Below, one piece after another: positions 8,970-18,775 of a stretch of DNA of 64,000 nucleotides. Position 1 is the stretch's first letter, and the number at the start of each line of letters is the position of its first letter. Below the pieces are notes generated by a model that did not search any database, had not been told where the DNA came from, and was given only the letters and a program-made list of their open reading frames with translations. The position numbers were made by a program, and so were the translations under genes. This stretch comes from Isochrysis galbana (Eukaryota > Haptophyta > Isochrysidales > Isochrysidaceae), in contig CM030936.1 in the NCBI GenBank assembly GCA_018136815.1, positions 1,285,694 through 1,349,693 on the forward strand. The letters run 5' to 3'.

Positions 8970-10340
8970 GTTTTTTTTACCTATTACCTATTAACAGGTA
9001 ACAGGTCTTGTAGACCTCTTGACCTCTTAATAGAACCTATTAGAAGCCTATTGTCCCTTGTCCCATCTGGGGTGCGCAACGCTACCCCTTCGCCGTCTGA
9101 AGGAGCCTAGGCCCGAGACATGACCATTAATGCAAGCCGGGGCGCTCAGATGACCCGCCCGCCCGCCCCCGGGCTCTGCCGGGGTCTCTGCAGGGCCTGC
9201 TGGGACATCTTCACCTGCGTCTTCACCTGCGTCGGCGTGCGGCATCGGCCAGCGGCTCAGTGCAGCCGCCGATATTCCCAGTTGTAATTATTTTTTATTA
9301 GCACACGGGGACGGGGCTGAGACCATGGGCGTACGACTCTCGGCCGACATGGAGTGCCGCGGCACGAGGACGGAAACGACGAGCAGACGAGGAGAGGCAC
9401 GGAGGGCGCTCGGGCCGATGGCGCTGAGCGTAGTGCGTAGTCGGGACAAAGAGAAAAGACACGCGGGGAGGGGAAACACGCGGGAAAGAAAGACGAAAAA
9501 AGAGGCAGGATACTCAAGGAAGCACTCGTGGGAGAGACGGGAAAGGAGAGGGAGGAGAGAGACTTCTGCGGGGGGACCGGGGGATGGGCGGGGAGAGGAG
9601 ACGGACCTATCGGGACGATGCAAGGAAGAGGGAATTAGGGCGTGGAGACGGAGAGGGAGTCGCGCGGGAAAACCTAAACCTAATAGGGAGTGTACGAAAG
9701 GGAAGCGTATAGACCCCCCCTTACCCGCAACACTTGTCACAAGCCACAGCCACTGCGCCCCTCCCACAATAGCAGTAGTAACTATTGCTCCATTTCGTCG
9801 TATTTTGTATTACTGTCAACTACTGCCAAGTCTACATCTAGAGCAATAGAAAGCAGCTAGCACCTGCATCTTACTCAGCAGGCTAGCCGCAAACACACGC
9901 GCATGCCCATGGGCAAAGTAGCTGGAGGTACGGTGTGCGATGTACACGCCGACACTCGTTGTCTCCGCCCTGGACCTCAACACATCAATCACACACCCAC
10001 ATGTGCAACGGCCCTTGAAGTCGACAAGACGTAGCTTGCTACTGCACCCAAGTATGCTAGTGGCTGCAGTTGGACAGGTGTCGTGGACGTTCACGCCAGT
10101 AATAGTGGTCGAAATCAGGCCCCACCGTGGCGGCCTCCGACCTCAGGATTAACCATCTATCTCGCGCAGAGTGGTAGCCATGGCGCAATCCGCCGCCACA
10201 AACCCAAATGCACACATGGGTGCGCCACAGTTGCAGGGCGCAATCGTGGCACCAGGCCGCTGACAATACCGGTTGCCGTGGCGTCGACTCGCCGCACATC
10301 ATCCGTCTGTCGCTCGCGCATATTGCAATTGACGTCCATG
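8970..10340. other. No supported gene
   Basis: The open frames here, including a 174-codon one at 9325-9849, are basic and low-complexity with no recognisable domain. 9950-10340 has mixed composition that could be the 3' flank or UTR of the minus-strand gene at 10343-10931. I see no repeat with clear limits. Confidence 0.4.
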
Positions 10341-10342
10341 AA

Positions 10343-10931
10343 TCACGCAAGGCCTGTGGAGTCAGCAGGGAAGACGAGGCCAACTGCGTGCTGCTGATCG
10401 GCGGTGCGCATCGTGTAGCCCTTCGCCTTCTTGAGCTGGCGGACTTCATCTACACCTGTGCGTGTAAGGCGGAACGGTGATAGGGCAGTCATGTGCGCAA
10501 CAAGTCTTTCCGTTGCCGCTCTCTGCCCGCGCTCCTGTACCCGCGTGTGCTCTCGCTCTGACTCCTCTACCTTGCTCATCCCCCTCCCTCTCGGCCCCCT
10601 CCTGCTCACCTGGCGGCTTGATGTTGAGGGCTCCGGCCCAGCCTCCCTTGGAGGAGATGGGCGCAAAGAGCTCGGCTACCTTGTCCTCGAAGATGCCCCC
10701 CGTCGCAAGGAAGACTGCTGCGATGACCGAGGAGACGTACGGCCACGCGAGCTTCTTCTGCTCAACGTTCTGCATGGGTGACGAGGTTGTACGAGGGAGG
10801 GGAGAGGATTTGGCATCGTCCTGCTGCATGAGGAGACCTGCCGCGCGCACTGTCGCGCACGCCGGCCGTACGGACACGAGCAGCGCAGAGGAGGAGGAGG
10901 CGAGGAGGAGGAGGAGGAGGCGGGACAGCAT
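10343..10931 (-). CDS. Small leader-bearing membrane protein, two exons, unknown function
   Basis: Exon 1 is 10931-10610 and exon 2 is 10455-10343. The 154-nt intron has donor CCAG|GTGAGC and acceptor CGCACAG|GTGTAG. Splicing gives about 144 residues. It starts with a hydrophobic signal-like leader (MLSRLLLLLLASSSSALLV), then a polar stretch, one probable membrane segment (WPYVSSVIAAVFLATGGIF), and a conserved-looking tail (KGGWAGALNIKPPG, then VDEVRQLKKAKGYTMRTADQ). In algae with secondary plastids such a leader followed by a transit region often means plastid targeting; that is inference. I do not recognise the family. Unspliced, the frame runs into a charged repeat-like tail, which supports the intron. 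Confidence 0.55.
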
Positions 10932-11039
10932 GGCGGGGGTCGAGAGGCGCGCAGGGTGAGGGCGGCGGCAGAGGACGCCCTGCGGAGAGAGAAAGAACGG
11001 CGAGTGGAGAGAGAAGAGTGAGCAGCGGAGTGGGTGGGT

Positions 11040-11052
11040 GGCTCACCGCGTG

Positions 11053-11083
<31 letters not shown>

Positions 11084-11115
11084 CCTCCTCGGCCGAGGCA
11101 AATGAAGCTGCGGAT

Positions 11116-11155
<40 letters not shown>
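11040..11155. repeat. (CT)n and 35-nt poly-G tract
   Basis: A (CT)n run near 11055-11078 is followed by an uninterrupted G-run at about 11119-11153. It lies upstream of the minus-strand gene at 10931. Both runs are prone to sequencing length error. Confidence 0.9.
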
Positions 11156-11159
11156 ACAA

Positions 11160-12140
11160 GAAAACTCGGCCGAGCTCTCGTGAGGGGGGCAAGAGCACAC
11201 GGGGAGACGGGGAGAGGGACCCACCAGAATCATAATATTATCGAGGATCAGACAAGAAACACGGAGATATTTGCTAGTGACGAAAATAGTGCGCCCAGCA
11301 GAGAGCTCCTCCTTTCTCGCCACAGACATGTCCGCTCCGTCGCCGCGCTCGCCATCACCTAAGCCCGTCTTCCCGCCTCTAGCTCTGCATGTAGTGGAGC
11401 CCGTCTTCTCATCCAGGCAGGGGCTGTGATCTAAGATCTAATAGTAGCATGGTGATTGCCCAGGCTTGGCAAACAGCGTTTTCGGCTGGTGTTAGACAAG
11501 GGCTATCAACACTTTTGAGCTAGGTGTTAGCCCAAGTGGGCTAACAGTATAACTATGGTCTAACAGAGCACTCCGTCGCCCTGCATGCTGCAAGGACGCA
11601 AGGACCTGGTGTACGAGTACGAGGTACGAGTAGCGCCAAGCCGCCAAGCCCGCGGAGAGGAGTTGGCAATTTAATAATAACAATGATTGAACTATTGTGA
11701 CCCAGTACCCAGCTCATAGCTCGCAATGCACACTGCAGGCTTGCATACGTCTTGGAGCTTGGAGGGAGGGCGGAGAGGAATACCGGGGGGGGGCATTTAG
11801 GTTCTTCAAGGGCTCGCCAACGGCCACACGAGAGAGGGAGAGAGAGGGGGGGGGGGGGGGGGGGGCGAGGGGGGGGGGGTGAGAGGGAGAGAGACAGTGG
11901 GAAGGGAGAGAGAAGAGAGGAACTCTTCTTCTTCTTCTTCTCTCCTCCGGAGGCCTGCCCTCGTACCTACTCTCTCTTCCTCTGAATCTTCGTTTTCTCC
12001 TCCCTTCTTCGCGCCTTCTCTCACATATTCTCCCAAGTCTCTCTCAACTCCTCCTCCCACACCGCAGCCCTCCCGCCTCCGCACCCCCTGCCGCCCCTTC
12101 TCTCTCTCGAACCTCTATCTCCACACCAGGCCTCACACAG
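11160..12140. other. No supported gene; purine-rich and pyrimidine-rich blocks
   Basis: Between the poly-G tract and the CT tract there is mixed sequence, with an interrupted G-run near 11848-11878 and purine- and pyrimidine-rich stretches. Open frames follow the simple repeats. The last part is probably the promoter and leader of the ZMYND10-like gene. Confidence 0.5.
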
Positions 12141-12149
12141 ATCCAGCAC

Positions 12150-12266
<117 letters not shown>

Positions 12267-12378
12267 GCCACTGCTGGGCGGTTGGCCAGCTGCGCTCTAT
12301 CATCTGCTCCACTCTCTCGTGGCCCCTTCCTGCGATACACCGCCGCGTACACCAGGAAGACGACAGGTGGACGAGACG

Positions 12379-15306
12379 ATGAACATCACGCGCGACGACA
12401 AGCAGGTCAACCTCGAGCTGCAGGGGCCTCTCAACGCGCTCGAGGCCGACCGGTATGTTGAGGGCTTACGATTCTTCGCTTTTGAGGAGATGGGCGGTCC
12501 TCAGTGGGTGAGCCAGCACGAATGGCTGCAGCAGCTCAACATGCAGGCGCACATCAATGCCTCGCAGGCTCGCGACGAGTTTGTCGTCGAGGCGCTCGTG
12601 CTGCATGAGAAGCTTCCGCTGCTAGTGCGCGAACTCATCGCCTGCGAGCTGTGGAAGCAAAACGTCTATCCACTGCTCAAGGAGTACATTTCAAAGCGCG
12701 CATCCGTCAAGGGCTACCTGCTGCTCTTTAATGAGGCAGTCATCGCCAACCTGCTCGAGGCTGTGTTGTACCATCCACACGCTTGCGAGGCGGCAGCCGA
12801 TGTCCTGCCCGAGCTGGTAGACTATTGCCACCGCAAGCTGGTGTGGCTGCTCTCATTCCGGTACACGCCTCCGCCGCCGCGGCCCACGGACAAGGAACAG
12901 CTCAAGAGGCAATTGCTCAAGGAAATGGAGGAGGAGGATCACCTGGAGACACAACGCAAGACGATCGACTTGTCGACCGCTCTCTATGCGCTTTCCATCC
13001 TCCGCTTCCTCTCGGAGCAGGTGGGGCGGTTGCCTTTGGCAGTCACATCCAAGCTACTCGACAGCTACGATGTGCTCATGCTCCTCTGCCCGCTCCTCGA
13101 GTCCAAGCCGTGGGAGCATCGCGCCGAAGATGGGACACTTCGCCGGTTTGTGCAGGGTCAGTGGGTCGTCTGCTCTGACGCCGATCGCCGAGCGATGGCC
13201 AAGTCGGAGGCGCAGGTCTGGCTCACGGTGTACGCGCTAATGGCTGAGCCGGAAGTGAGACGCAAGTATGAGCTCAACACATTTCGCAAGAATACGCTGC
13301 TGCGCGTCCGCGGCTTTCTCAACGAGACCACCGTCGACCAGCTTCCGCTGCTCGCCGACCTTCAGCGCGCACTCGACGAGCTCTCCATGATGGAAGTGCC
13401 CGCCGCAGCGAACTCAAAGCCGGCCTACTTGCTGGAGGCGCTACCCGAGCTGCGTGAGGAGCTGAGTCGTGGTGTGAACTGGGCTTCAGTGGCTGACCAG
13501 ATGCGTGCGGGCACGCTCAATGAGTCAGAAGAGGAGCGGCGCGCAACAGCGCGGCGGCTGGCTGCATTGTATGATGCCGATGGCATCGATGCCATGGTGG
13601 AGGGTGGAGGACGCGACGAGCCGCCGCCGATGCACTATTTTGTCGAGGTGGCCATCATCGACGCTGAGGGCACTGAGGTAGCCCGCCTCACCTGCGAGTC
13701 GGAGGACACGCAGCTAGGCGAGGCGCAGCAAGCCTTCCGCCTCTCCAATGATCATAAACGCGTATTCCTACCGGCAGACCGCTGCTTCTCGATCGCGGCC
13801 TCACTGAACTCAGGCCAAGGCAAGCCGTGGGAGGTGAAGGGGCCTCTTGAGCTAGCCGATGACAAGAAGAAGCAATGGGTGCAGATTGGCTTCGACCCGT
13901 TCGCCTTGCGGCTCCAGCTGCACTTCCTGCGCGACGCCTCCGCCTCCGCACCACCAGGTTTCCACTTGATCCACTGCCGGGCGACGCCTCCGCTGTTACA
14001 GCGGCTAACGCTCTCTTTCATGCCCGAGGGGGAGGGTGCCCAGCCGCTCGCCATCCGTGCGAGTGGGAGAGGGATTGCAGCACAGACGCCCTTCATCGTG
14101 GACACAGTCGATACGGCTGTTCGCGTGCCGCGGGCATGCGCCGCAAAAGCGGCGCTCGAATGCGGTGGCATGGTCTACGAGACGGAGGAGGTGCCGCTCG
14201 AGCTTGGGGTCGCAAGCCAAATGGTGTGGCGTCAGCTAGGGAAGTTCTCCGCAGAGTTGAGGGTGCAGATTAAGCTGGCGCCTGCATCGGGCGGGTACGC
14301 ACTCACAGCCGTGCGCGTTACTGCCCCACCGGGCATGCGAGAGGTTAAGCCGGCGGACGCAGTCCCGCCGCCAGCGCTTGTATCCGAGATAGCGAGTGCA
14401 GCGCCATCTGCTTCCGTCGTTGCTGCTGAGGGCCAGCCTGCCAGTCCGGCTGCGAGCACGACGCCGCCTCGTGAACCCGTAGAAGGCCATGCTGCCGGTT
14501 GGTGCAACGTAGCTACGTCGGTCTCGCCCGAACGCGCCCCGGCCGCGCGGCTGGCAGCCGACGAGCGGCCCGATGAAGCGGTCTCCTCAGCGCCAGTGCC
14601 AGCTCCGCATACAAGCGGAGCTGCTGAACGGGAGGCCGCGAGTCGGGCGGCTGTGGCGGCGGCCAAGGCAAGCGAAGTGGCGAAAAATGCGGCCAAGGAG
14701 GCAGCAGCCGCGTCGGCCCGCGCAGTGGCCGCAGAGGCGGCGTGCGACGCGGAACCGGAGGATGGTGGCGTAGTCGACATCACCGATGAGCTTGAGAAGG
14801 CAGCCGAGGCCAAGGAGGCGGCCCGCAAGGCTGCGGCGCGAGCTTCGGAGGCGGCGGCGGCCGCCAAGGCTGCTGTTGCGGCAGCAGCGCGGGCGGCGGA
14901 TGTAGCCGATGCAGCTGAGGTCGAGGCCGGCACTATCCCTCAGTCTATGGGCATCTCCGCTCAAATTACAGACGCAGCAGAGTTCATGCCGACCGAGTCG
15001 CTTCAGCTTGAACCGACAGAGCCTGCTACGCCGGCGCCGCCGGCGCTGATTGGCAGCCTATGTCCAAAGCACGGCGTCACGATGAAGGGGCAGACTGGAG
15101 CGCGCACGCTTGTGGTGCTTGTTGACCTCCCGGGGATCCAAGGGATGCGTGAGCTCGATGTGGAGTTGTCAACAAATCGTTTGAAAGTTTCTGGGGGGGA
15201 TTACGTGCTAGATCTTGAGCTCCCGACGACCATAGACGTGGATCGTGCGAGCGCCAAATTCTCGACCAAGGCGAGCCAGCTCAAGGTCACCCTGGCTGAA
15301 GCATGA
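12379..15306 (+). CDS. ZMYND10: ZMYND10-like dynein-arm assembly factor fused to a CS/PIH1-like domain
   Basis: A 975-residue single-exon ORF. Residues 1 to about 420 follow ZMYND10 (DNAAF7) along its length: GLRFFAFEEMGGPQWVSQHE, LQQLNMQAHINA, LIACELWKQNVYP, DYCHRKLVWL, KSEAQVWLTVYALM, DQLPLLADLQRAL and LPELREEL. In animals ZMYND10 works in the cytoplasm to mature axonemal dynein heavy and intermediate chains. The family normally ends in a MYND zinc finger right after the ARRLAALYDADGIDAM segment. Here no CxxC finger follows. Instead there is a beta-rich region of about 300 residues, an Ala-rich linker (about 770-860) and a final block (898-975) with LVVLVDLPGI, DVELSTNRLKVSGGDYVLDLELP and KASQLKVTLAEA, which resembles the CS-like C-terminal domain of PIH1-family dynein assembly factors. 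ATG 12379 is chosen because homology starts there; an upstream in-frame GTG is not a credible start. Confidence 0.85.
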   Translation: MNITRDDKQVNLELQGPLNALEADRYVEGLRFFAFEEMGGPQWVSQHEWLQQLNMQAHINASQARDEFVVEALVLHEKLPLLVRELIACELWKQNVYPLLKEYISKRASVKGYLLLFNEAVIANLLEAVLYHPHACEAAADVLPELVDYCHRKLVWLLSFRYTPPPPRPTDKEQLKRQLLKEMEEEDHLETQRKTIDLSTALYALSILRFLSEQVGRLPLAVTSKLLDSYDVLMLLCPLLESKPWEHRAEDGTLRRFVQGQWVVCSDADRRAMAKSEAQVWLTVYALMAEPEVRRKYELNTFRKNTLLRVRGFLNETTVDQLPLLADLQRALDELSMMEVPAAANSKPAYLLEALPELREELSRGVNWASVADQMRAGTLNESEEERRATARRLAALYDADGIDAMVEGGGRDEPPPMHYFVEVAIIDAEGTEVARLTCESEDTQLGEAQQAFRLSNDHKRVFLPADRCFSIAASLNSGQGKPWEVKGPLELADDKKKQWVQIGFDPFALRLQLHFLRDASASAPPGFHLIHCRATPPLLQRLTLSFMPEGEGAQPLAIRASGRGIAAQTPFIVDTVDTAVRVPRACAAKAALECGGMVYETEEVPLELGVASQMVWRQLGKFSAELRVQIKLAPASGGYALTAVRVTAPPGMREVKPADAVPPPALVSEIASAAPSASVVAAEGQPASPAASTTPPREPVEGHAAGWCNVATSVSPERAPAARLAADERPDEAVSSAPVPAPHTSGAAEREAASRAAVAAAKASEVAKNAAKEAAAASARAVAAEAACDAEPEDGGVVDITDELEKAAEAKEAARKAAARASEAAAAAKAAVAAAARAADVADAAEVEAGTIPQSMGISAQITDAAEFMPTESLQLEPTEPATPAPPALIGSLCPKHGVTMKGQTGARTLVVLVDLPGIQGMRELDVELSTNRLKVSGGDYVLDLELPTTIDVDRASAKFSTKASQLKVTLAEA

Positions 15307-16005
15307 CGTCCAAATGAAGATGGTGGTCATTGGCGGGCGGCCGCATTCATCATATGCAGCGTGGTGGGCCGGCCGCGAGAAGGCTGACGTCGACACGGCA
15401 GCGGTGATGGTACGCACTTGCAGCACATCACATCCTACCCGCAACTAGGCGCGGCAGGCTCTTATTTGCCAAACCAGCGTCCGTCTTTTGCTTTTTTGCC
15501 GAGTTGTGCGATCGAGATCGTCAGTCTCTAAAGCGGTACAGGCGCAGAGACGAAAGGAAGGGGCGCAAAGGAACCCTTCCAATGGCGATGCAGATTGCCA
15601 ACCCCGTGCGGCACGCGCCCCGCTGCAGCGGTGTGGGCTTGCGCACGTGGAGGCGCTGCCTATCTTATTTATTAAGCCTTTTTATCTATAATCCACAATT
15701 CCGCCGGCCGCTCGTTGGCGCACGAGGAAGAGAAGAGAACCAGACCATCGAAGGCATGAACAGCCGCAGCCCGCCACCAGAGCAACCCCGGAAGTAGAGC
15801 ACGGCAGTGGGACGAGCCGCAAGGCAGGAGGAGGAGAGTGAGAAGGTGAGCGGGCGAGGCTACGAGCCATCTATCCAGGGCCGCGCGCGGTCCACAATGC
15901 CACGGCTACAGCGCATGGCCCTTGTCCCTACTTGGCTCCACGGCGACAAGCACATTATGCGCGACTGCTGCGCGCTTTGCCAAAGCGCTTGCTTTGCCGG
16001 CCCAC
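15307..16005. other. No supported gene
   Basis: Downstream flank of the ZMYND10-like gene. Short open frames show no domain and no codon structure I can defend. Confidence 0.5.
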
Positions 16006-16008
16006 CGC

Positions 16009-16132
16009 GAAAAGGACCGAGGGGGGGGGCGAAGGGGGAGTGAGGGTGGGGCAAGGGCGATGTCAGGGGCAGTCCCCACCGCGAGGGACGAGGGTTAGCA
16101 AAGTAGTAGGCACCTTCAAGAATATTTTTTTT
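16009..16132 (+). mobile_element. 5'-truncated LINE (family A) tail
   Basis: About 124 bp matching the 3' end of the LINE at 4687-7887: aaaggaccgag, ggggcaagggcgatgtcaggggca and agcaaagtagtaggca, then cttcaagaatattttttt. It is flanked by near-identical sequences tttgccggcccaccgc (15993-16008) and the same with a 2-nt insertion (16130-16147), as expected for a target duplication. This independently fixes the LINE 3' terminus as a T-run. Confidence 0.75.
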
Positions 16133-16620
16133 GCCGGCGCCCACCGCAGGCTAGCAGCGCTGCATCACGCCACCGCACTGCTACGCCCTTACCGCCTTCT
16201 CTTATAGTCTACTAACTAGACGGTGACTCTTTCCCTGTGCCAGCGCACGAACATACCTCATTCATCATCCATAGACCGTAGGGAGCCGCCCGAGGGGCCA
16301 TGGACTTTAGAACAACGCGCCTCGCTCACGCGCGCACGCCGCGCGGCTCCGCTCTGCGCTCAGCACGAGCCCGAGGCAATTCATGGCACGCACACGCACT
16401 GAGCTCGAACGCAGCAACGCTGTGTTCCTGCAATGCCGCACGGCGAATGTACGTCAGAGGAGCAGTACTCCTCTCCCGTGTCTTCCCTACCGATCCACCT
16501 CTCCGCCAACCTAGCCCAAAGCTAGAGCAAAAAGCTCAAAGCTGCATCATCCACGGTACTCAATACAACACCTGAGGCGCCGCATGTGCGGTGGCCGAGG
16601 CCTCGACACAAGCGACGCTA

Positions 16621-17807
16621 CTACGAGTGCGTGCCCACCCGTTTTCGGAACAGACAGCGATAAATCGGCCGCCCAAGCTCGAAGCAAGCTCGCTCGCGCT
16701 CGGTCGTGAGTCCGAGAAGCTCCGGCGGCTTGACGGCATCCCAGTTCTCCACGTCGTCCACCTGTGGCCAGGAGTGGAGACATGATATGCTCAAGGCAGG
16801 AACGGGGAACGCCATGCTGCGTATGCCATGAGGAGCCAGTATCTTGAGCGATGAAGTCGGAGCAATGAGCGTCCATGGGGTGGCAATCTCGGCATGGCAT
16901 GCCCACCTCGTCAATGAGCACTGCGCCCGCATGTTCACGAACCATCTCACGCATCTCGACGGCGAGCTCATGGACGTCCGTCTGAAGCAGCAGCCAGCCA
17001 CCTGGCTCTAACCGCTTGCTGAGCGTCTGGACGAGCGGTGGCTGGAGCGTTCGTCTCTTGTGATGCTTGGCCTGGGCTCAGCCGAGCAGGGGGATTGTGA
17101 GATTGCGCACAAGCGGCGTGCAAGCGCGTGGCCAGTCGTTCGGCGCGCCCCCAGGGCGAGGGAAGGCGGTTCGCGCGGCGCCAGGTTCCCAAAAAAAGCT
17201 CTGTAAAGATGGTTCCTCCCCGCCGTTTCCGGCTCGGCGGTGGTAGTAGCAAACTCATCTAGTTGTCATCAACGCGCTCTCACTCCCCACATGGGCTTGC
17301 TTTGCACACCTTGAACCATGGGTCCGGGAACTGTAGGCTGACGGAGTTGAGGCGTGTGCCGGAAGGGCCTGCCTTCTCAATCATCGGCTCCAGGTTCACG
17401 TTCGCATTGCACGCAAAGAAGCGGAGGTTGTCCAGGCCGAGTGCTTTCGCGTCCTCCTGCGCCGCCTCTGCGAGCACCCTCCGAATCTCGATCCCTACAA
17501 CGTTCCAATCGGGCCTGCGCTGTGCGAGGTCGAGGCACCAGAGGCCTCTTGCTGATCCAATATCCACGTGTGTGTGCTGAGACGGAGAAGAGAAGGCCTC
17601 CTCGGCCCATCCGAGAGGCAGCGCGAGCTCGGTCTGGTGAGAGGAGCGGAGAGGGTTCACATGCTGCCGAACCTTGTGCTGCTTGACAGAGCGACCGCCC
17701 TGGTGGCCGGGCCGCTCAGTCTGCACGCACATGCGCAGATCTGGCCGAAGCCACGCGCCGCGGCAGAGCAGGGGCAGTAGGACGCCCAGGCGCGCCGACG
17801 ATACCAT
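16621..17807 (-). CDS. tRNA (guanine-N7-)-methyltransferase, TrmB family
   Basis: Three exons: 17807-17310, 17071-16907 and 16761-16621. The introns of 238 and 145 nt have donors TTCAAG|GTGTGC and GACGAG|GTGGGC and acceptors GCCCAG| and GCCACAG|, all phase 0, giving 267 residues. The fold is SAM-dependent: VRQHVNPL (46-53), SAM loop VDIGSARG (81-88), GIEIR, NANVN and the TrmB signature FPDPWFK (160-166) joined across the intron to AKHHKRR. Then come L.PGGWLLLQTD and the C-terminal GLTTERER..ELGRPIYRCLF. The enzyme makes m7G46 in tRNA variable loops. The family motifs run unbroken across both splice junctions, which supports the model. The first 25 residues (MVSSARLGVLLPLLCRGAWL) are hydrophobic, suggesting an organellar isoform; this is inference. 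Confidence 0.9.
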
Positions 17808-17824
17808 CCCCGTCGACGTGGCCT

Positions 17825-18000
17825 GCCTGCCTCCCCCCGTCCCCCACCTTCTCCCCTTTCCTCTCTTGTCTTCTCTCTTGTCTCCTCTCTCCCCTCTCCC
17901 GCTCTCCTCTCTCCTCTCTTTTCTCTCTTCTCTCCCGCTCTCCCCTCTCTCCTCTCCCCTCTCCCGCTCTCCCCTCTCTCCCCTCTCTCCTCTCTCTACA
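17825..18000. repeat. Pyrimidine-rich tract between divergent genes
   Basis: A run of imperfect tctcccctctcccgctctcc-like units just upstream of the TrmB start (- strand). Coding frames through it are simple-repeat products. Confidence 0.85.
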
Positions 18001-18224
18001 TTCTAAAAAATATCGGGAACTCGGCTGGCCTATCAGTTACATTAATTTTGGTGCTCCTATTTAAGATGCCAGGCCCCATCACGATGCCTGCTGCCGGGTC
18101 ACACATTGAGGAGGAACGTCGTTCTCCGGAGCCGTGCCTTTTGATAAGAAATATTCTGAGGAGAAAAGGTGAAGAGTTCTCGGTCCGGACGCCGGTTGCG
18201 GGCGAGAGAGAGGAGAAGAGAGAA

Positions 18225-18293
18225 AGAGATAGAGGGAGAGAGAGAGGGAGGGAGAGAGGGAGGGAGGGAGAGAGAGAGGGAGAGGGAGAGGGA

Positions 18294-18371
<78 letters not shown>

Positions 18372-18380
18372 GGCGTGGTT

Positions 18381-18416
<36 letters not shown>

Positions 18417-18418
18417 AC
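18225..18418. repeat. (GA)n, poly-G and poly-C inverted block
   Basis: GA- and GGGA-type repeats lead into (GA)n, then about 28 G, a short spacer containing gcgtggttggccc (18373-18385), then about 34 C. The G and C runs can pair as a hairpin. The same 13-nt spacer occurs between G/C arms at 35319-35331. Confidence 0.85.
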
Positions 18419-18775
18419 AATATCTTCCGCCTGCGAGGCGGAGGGGGGGGCACGAGAGAGACAGAGAATGACAGGAGAGAACTCTTCTGTAGAATCAACG
18501 TTCTCGCGGGCATCTCGCTCTTCTCTCGCGACGCAGCGCGATGGCCTCGACGGCGTCGGCCACACGCTGCCCGGCGCGTTTTCTTCTGTTTCGGCCCCAG
18601 TCTTATCTGGATTTTCGGGCGCTCCGTCTCGTCCCCCCACAGCTCTAGCTCCTCTCTCGCAATACTACTCTCTACGCCTCTTTCACCTCTTCAGCTCTGT
18701 CTTCTCTCACTCCTCTCCCTGGAGCTCTCCTCGCCTCTCTCTCTCTCTCTCCCTCTCCCTCTCTCTCTCTCCACC

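Noticed and set aside
9325..9849. 174-codon Arg/Glu-rich ORF
   Set aside because: Low complexity, no domain, no splice or promoter context.
13688..14933. Long minus-strand ORFs antisense to the ZMYND10-like gene
   Set aside because: Ala/Ser-rich mirror frames of a high-GC coding exon with no independent motifs.
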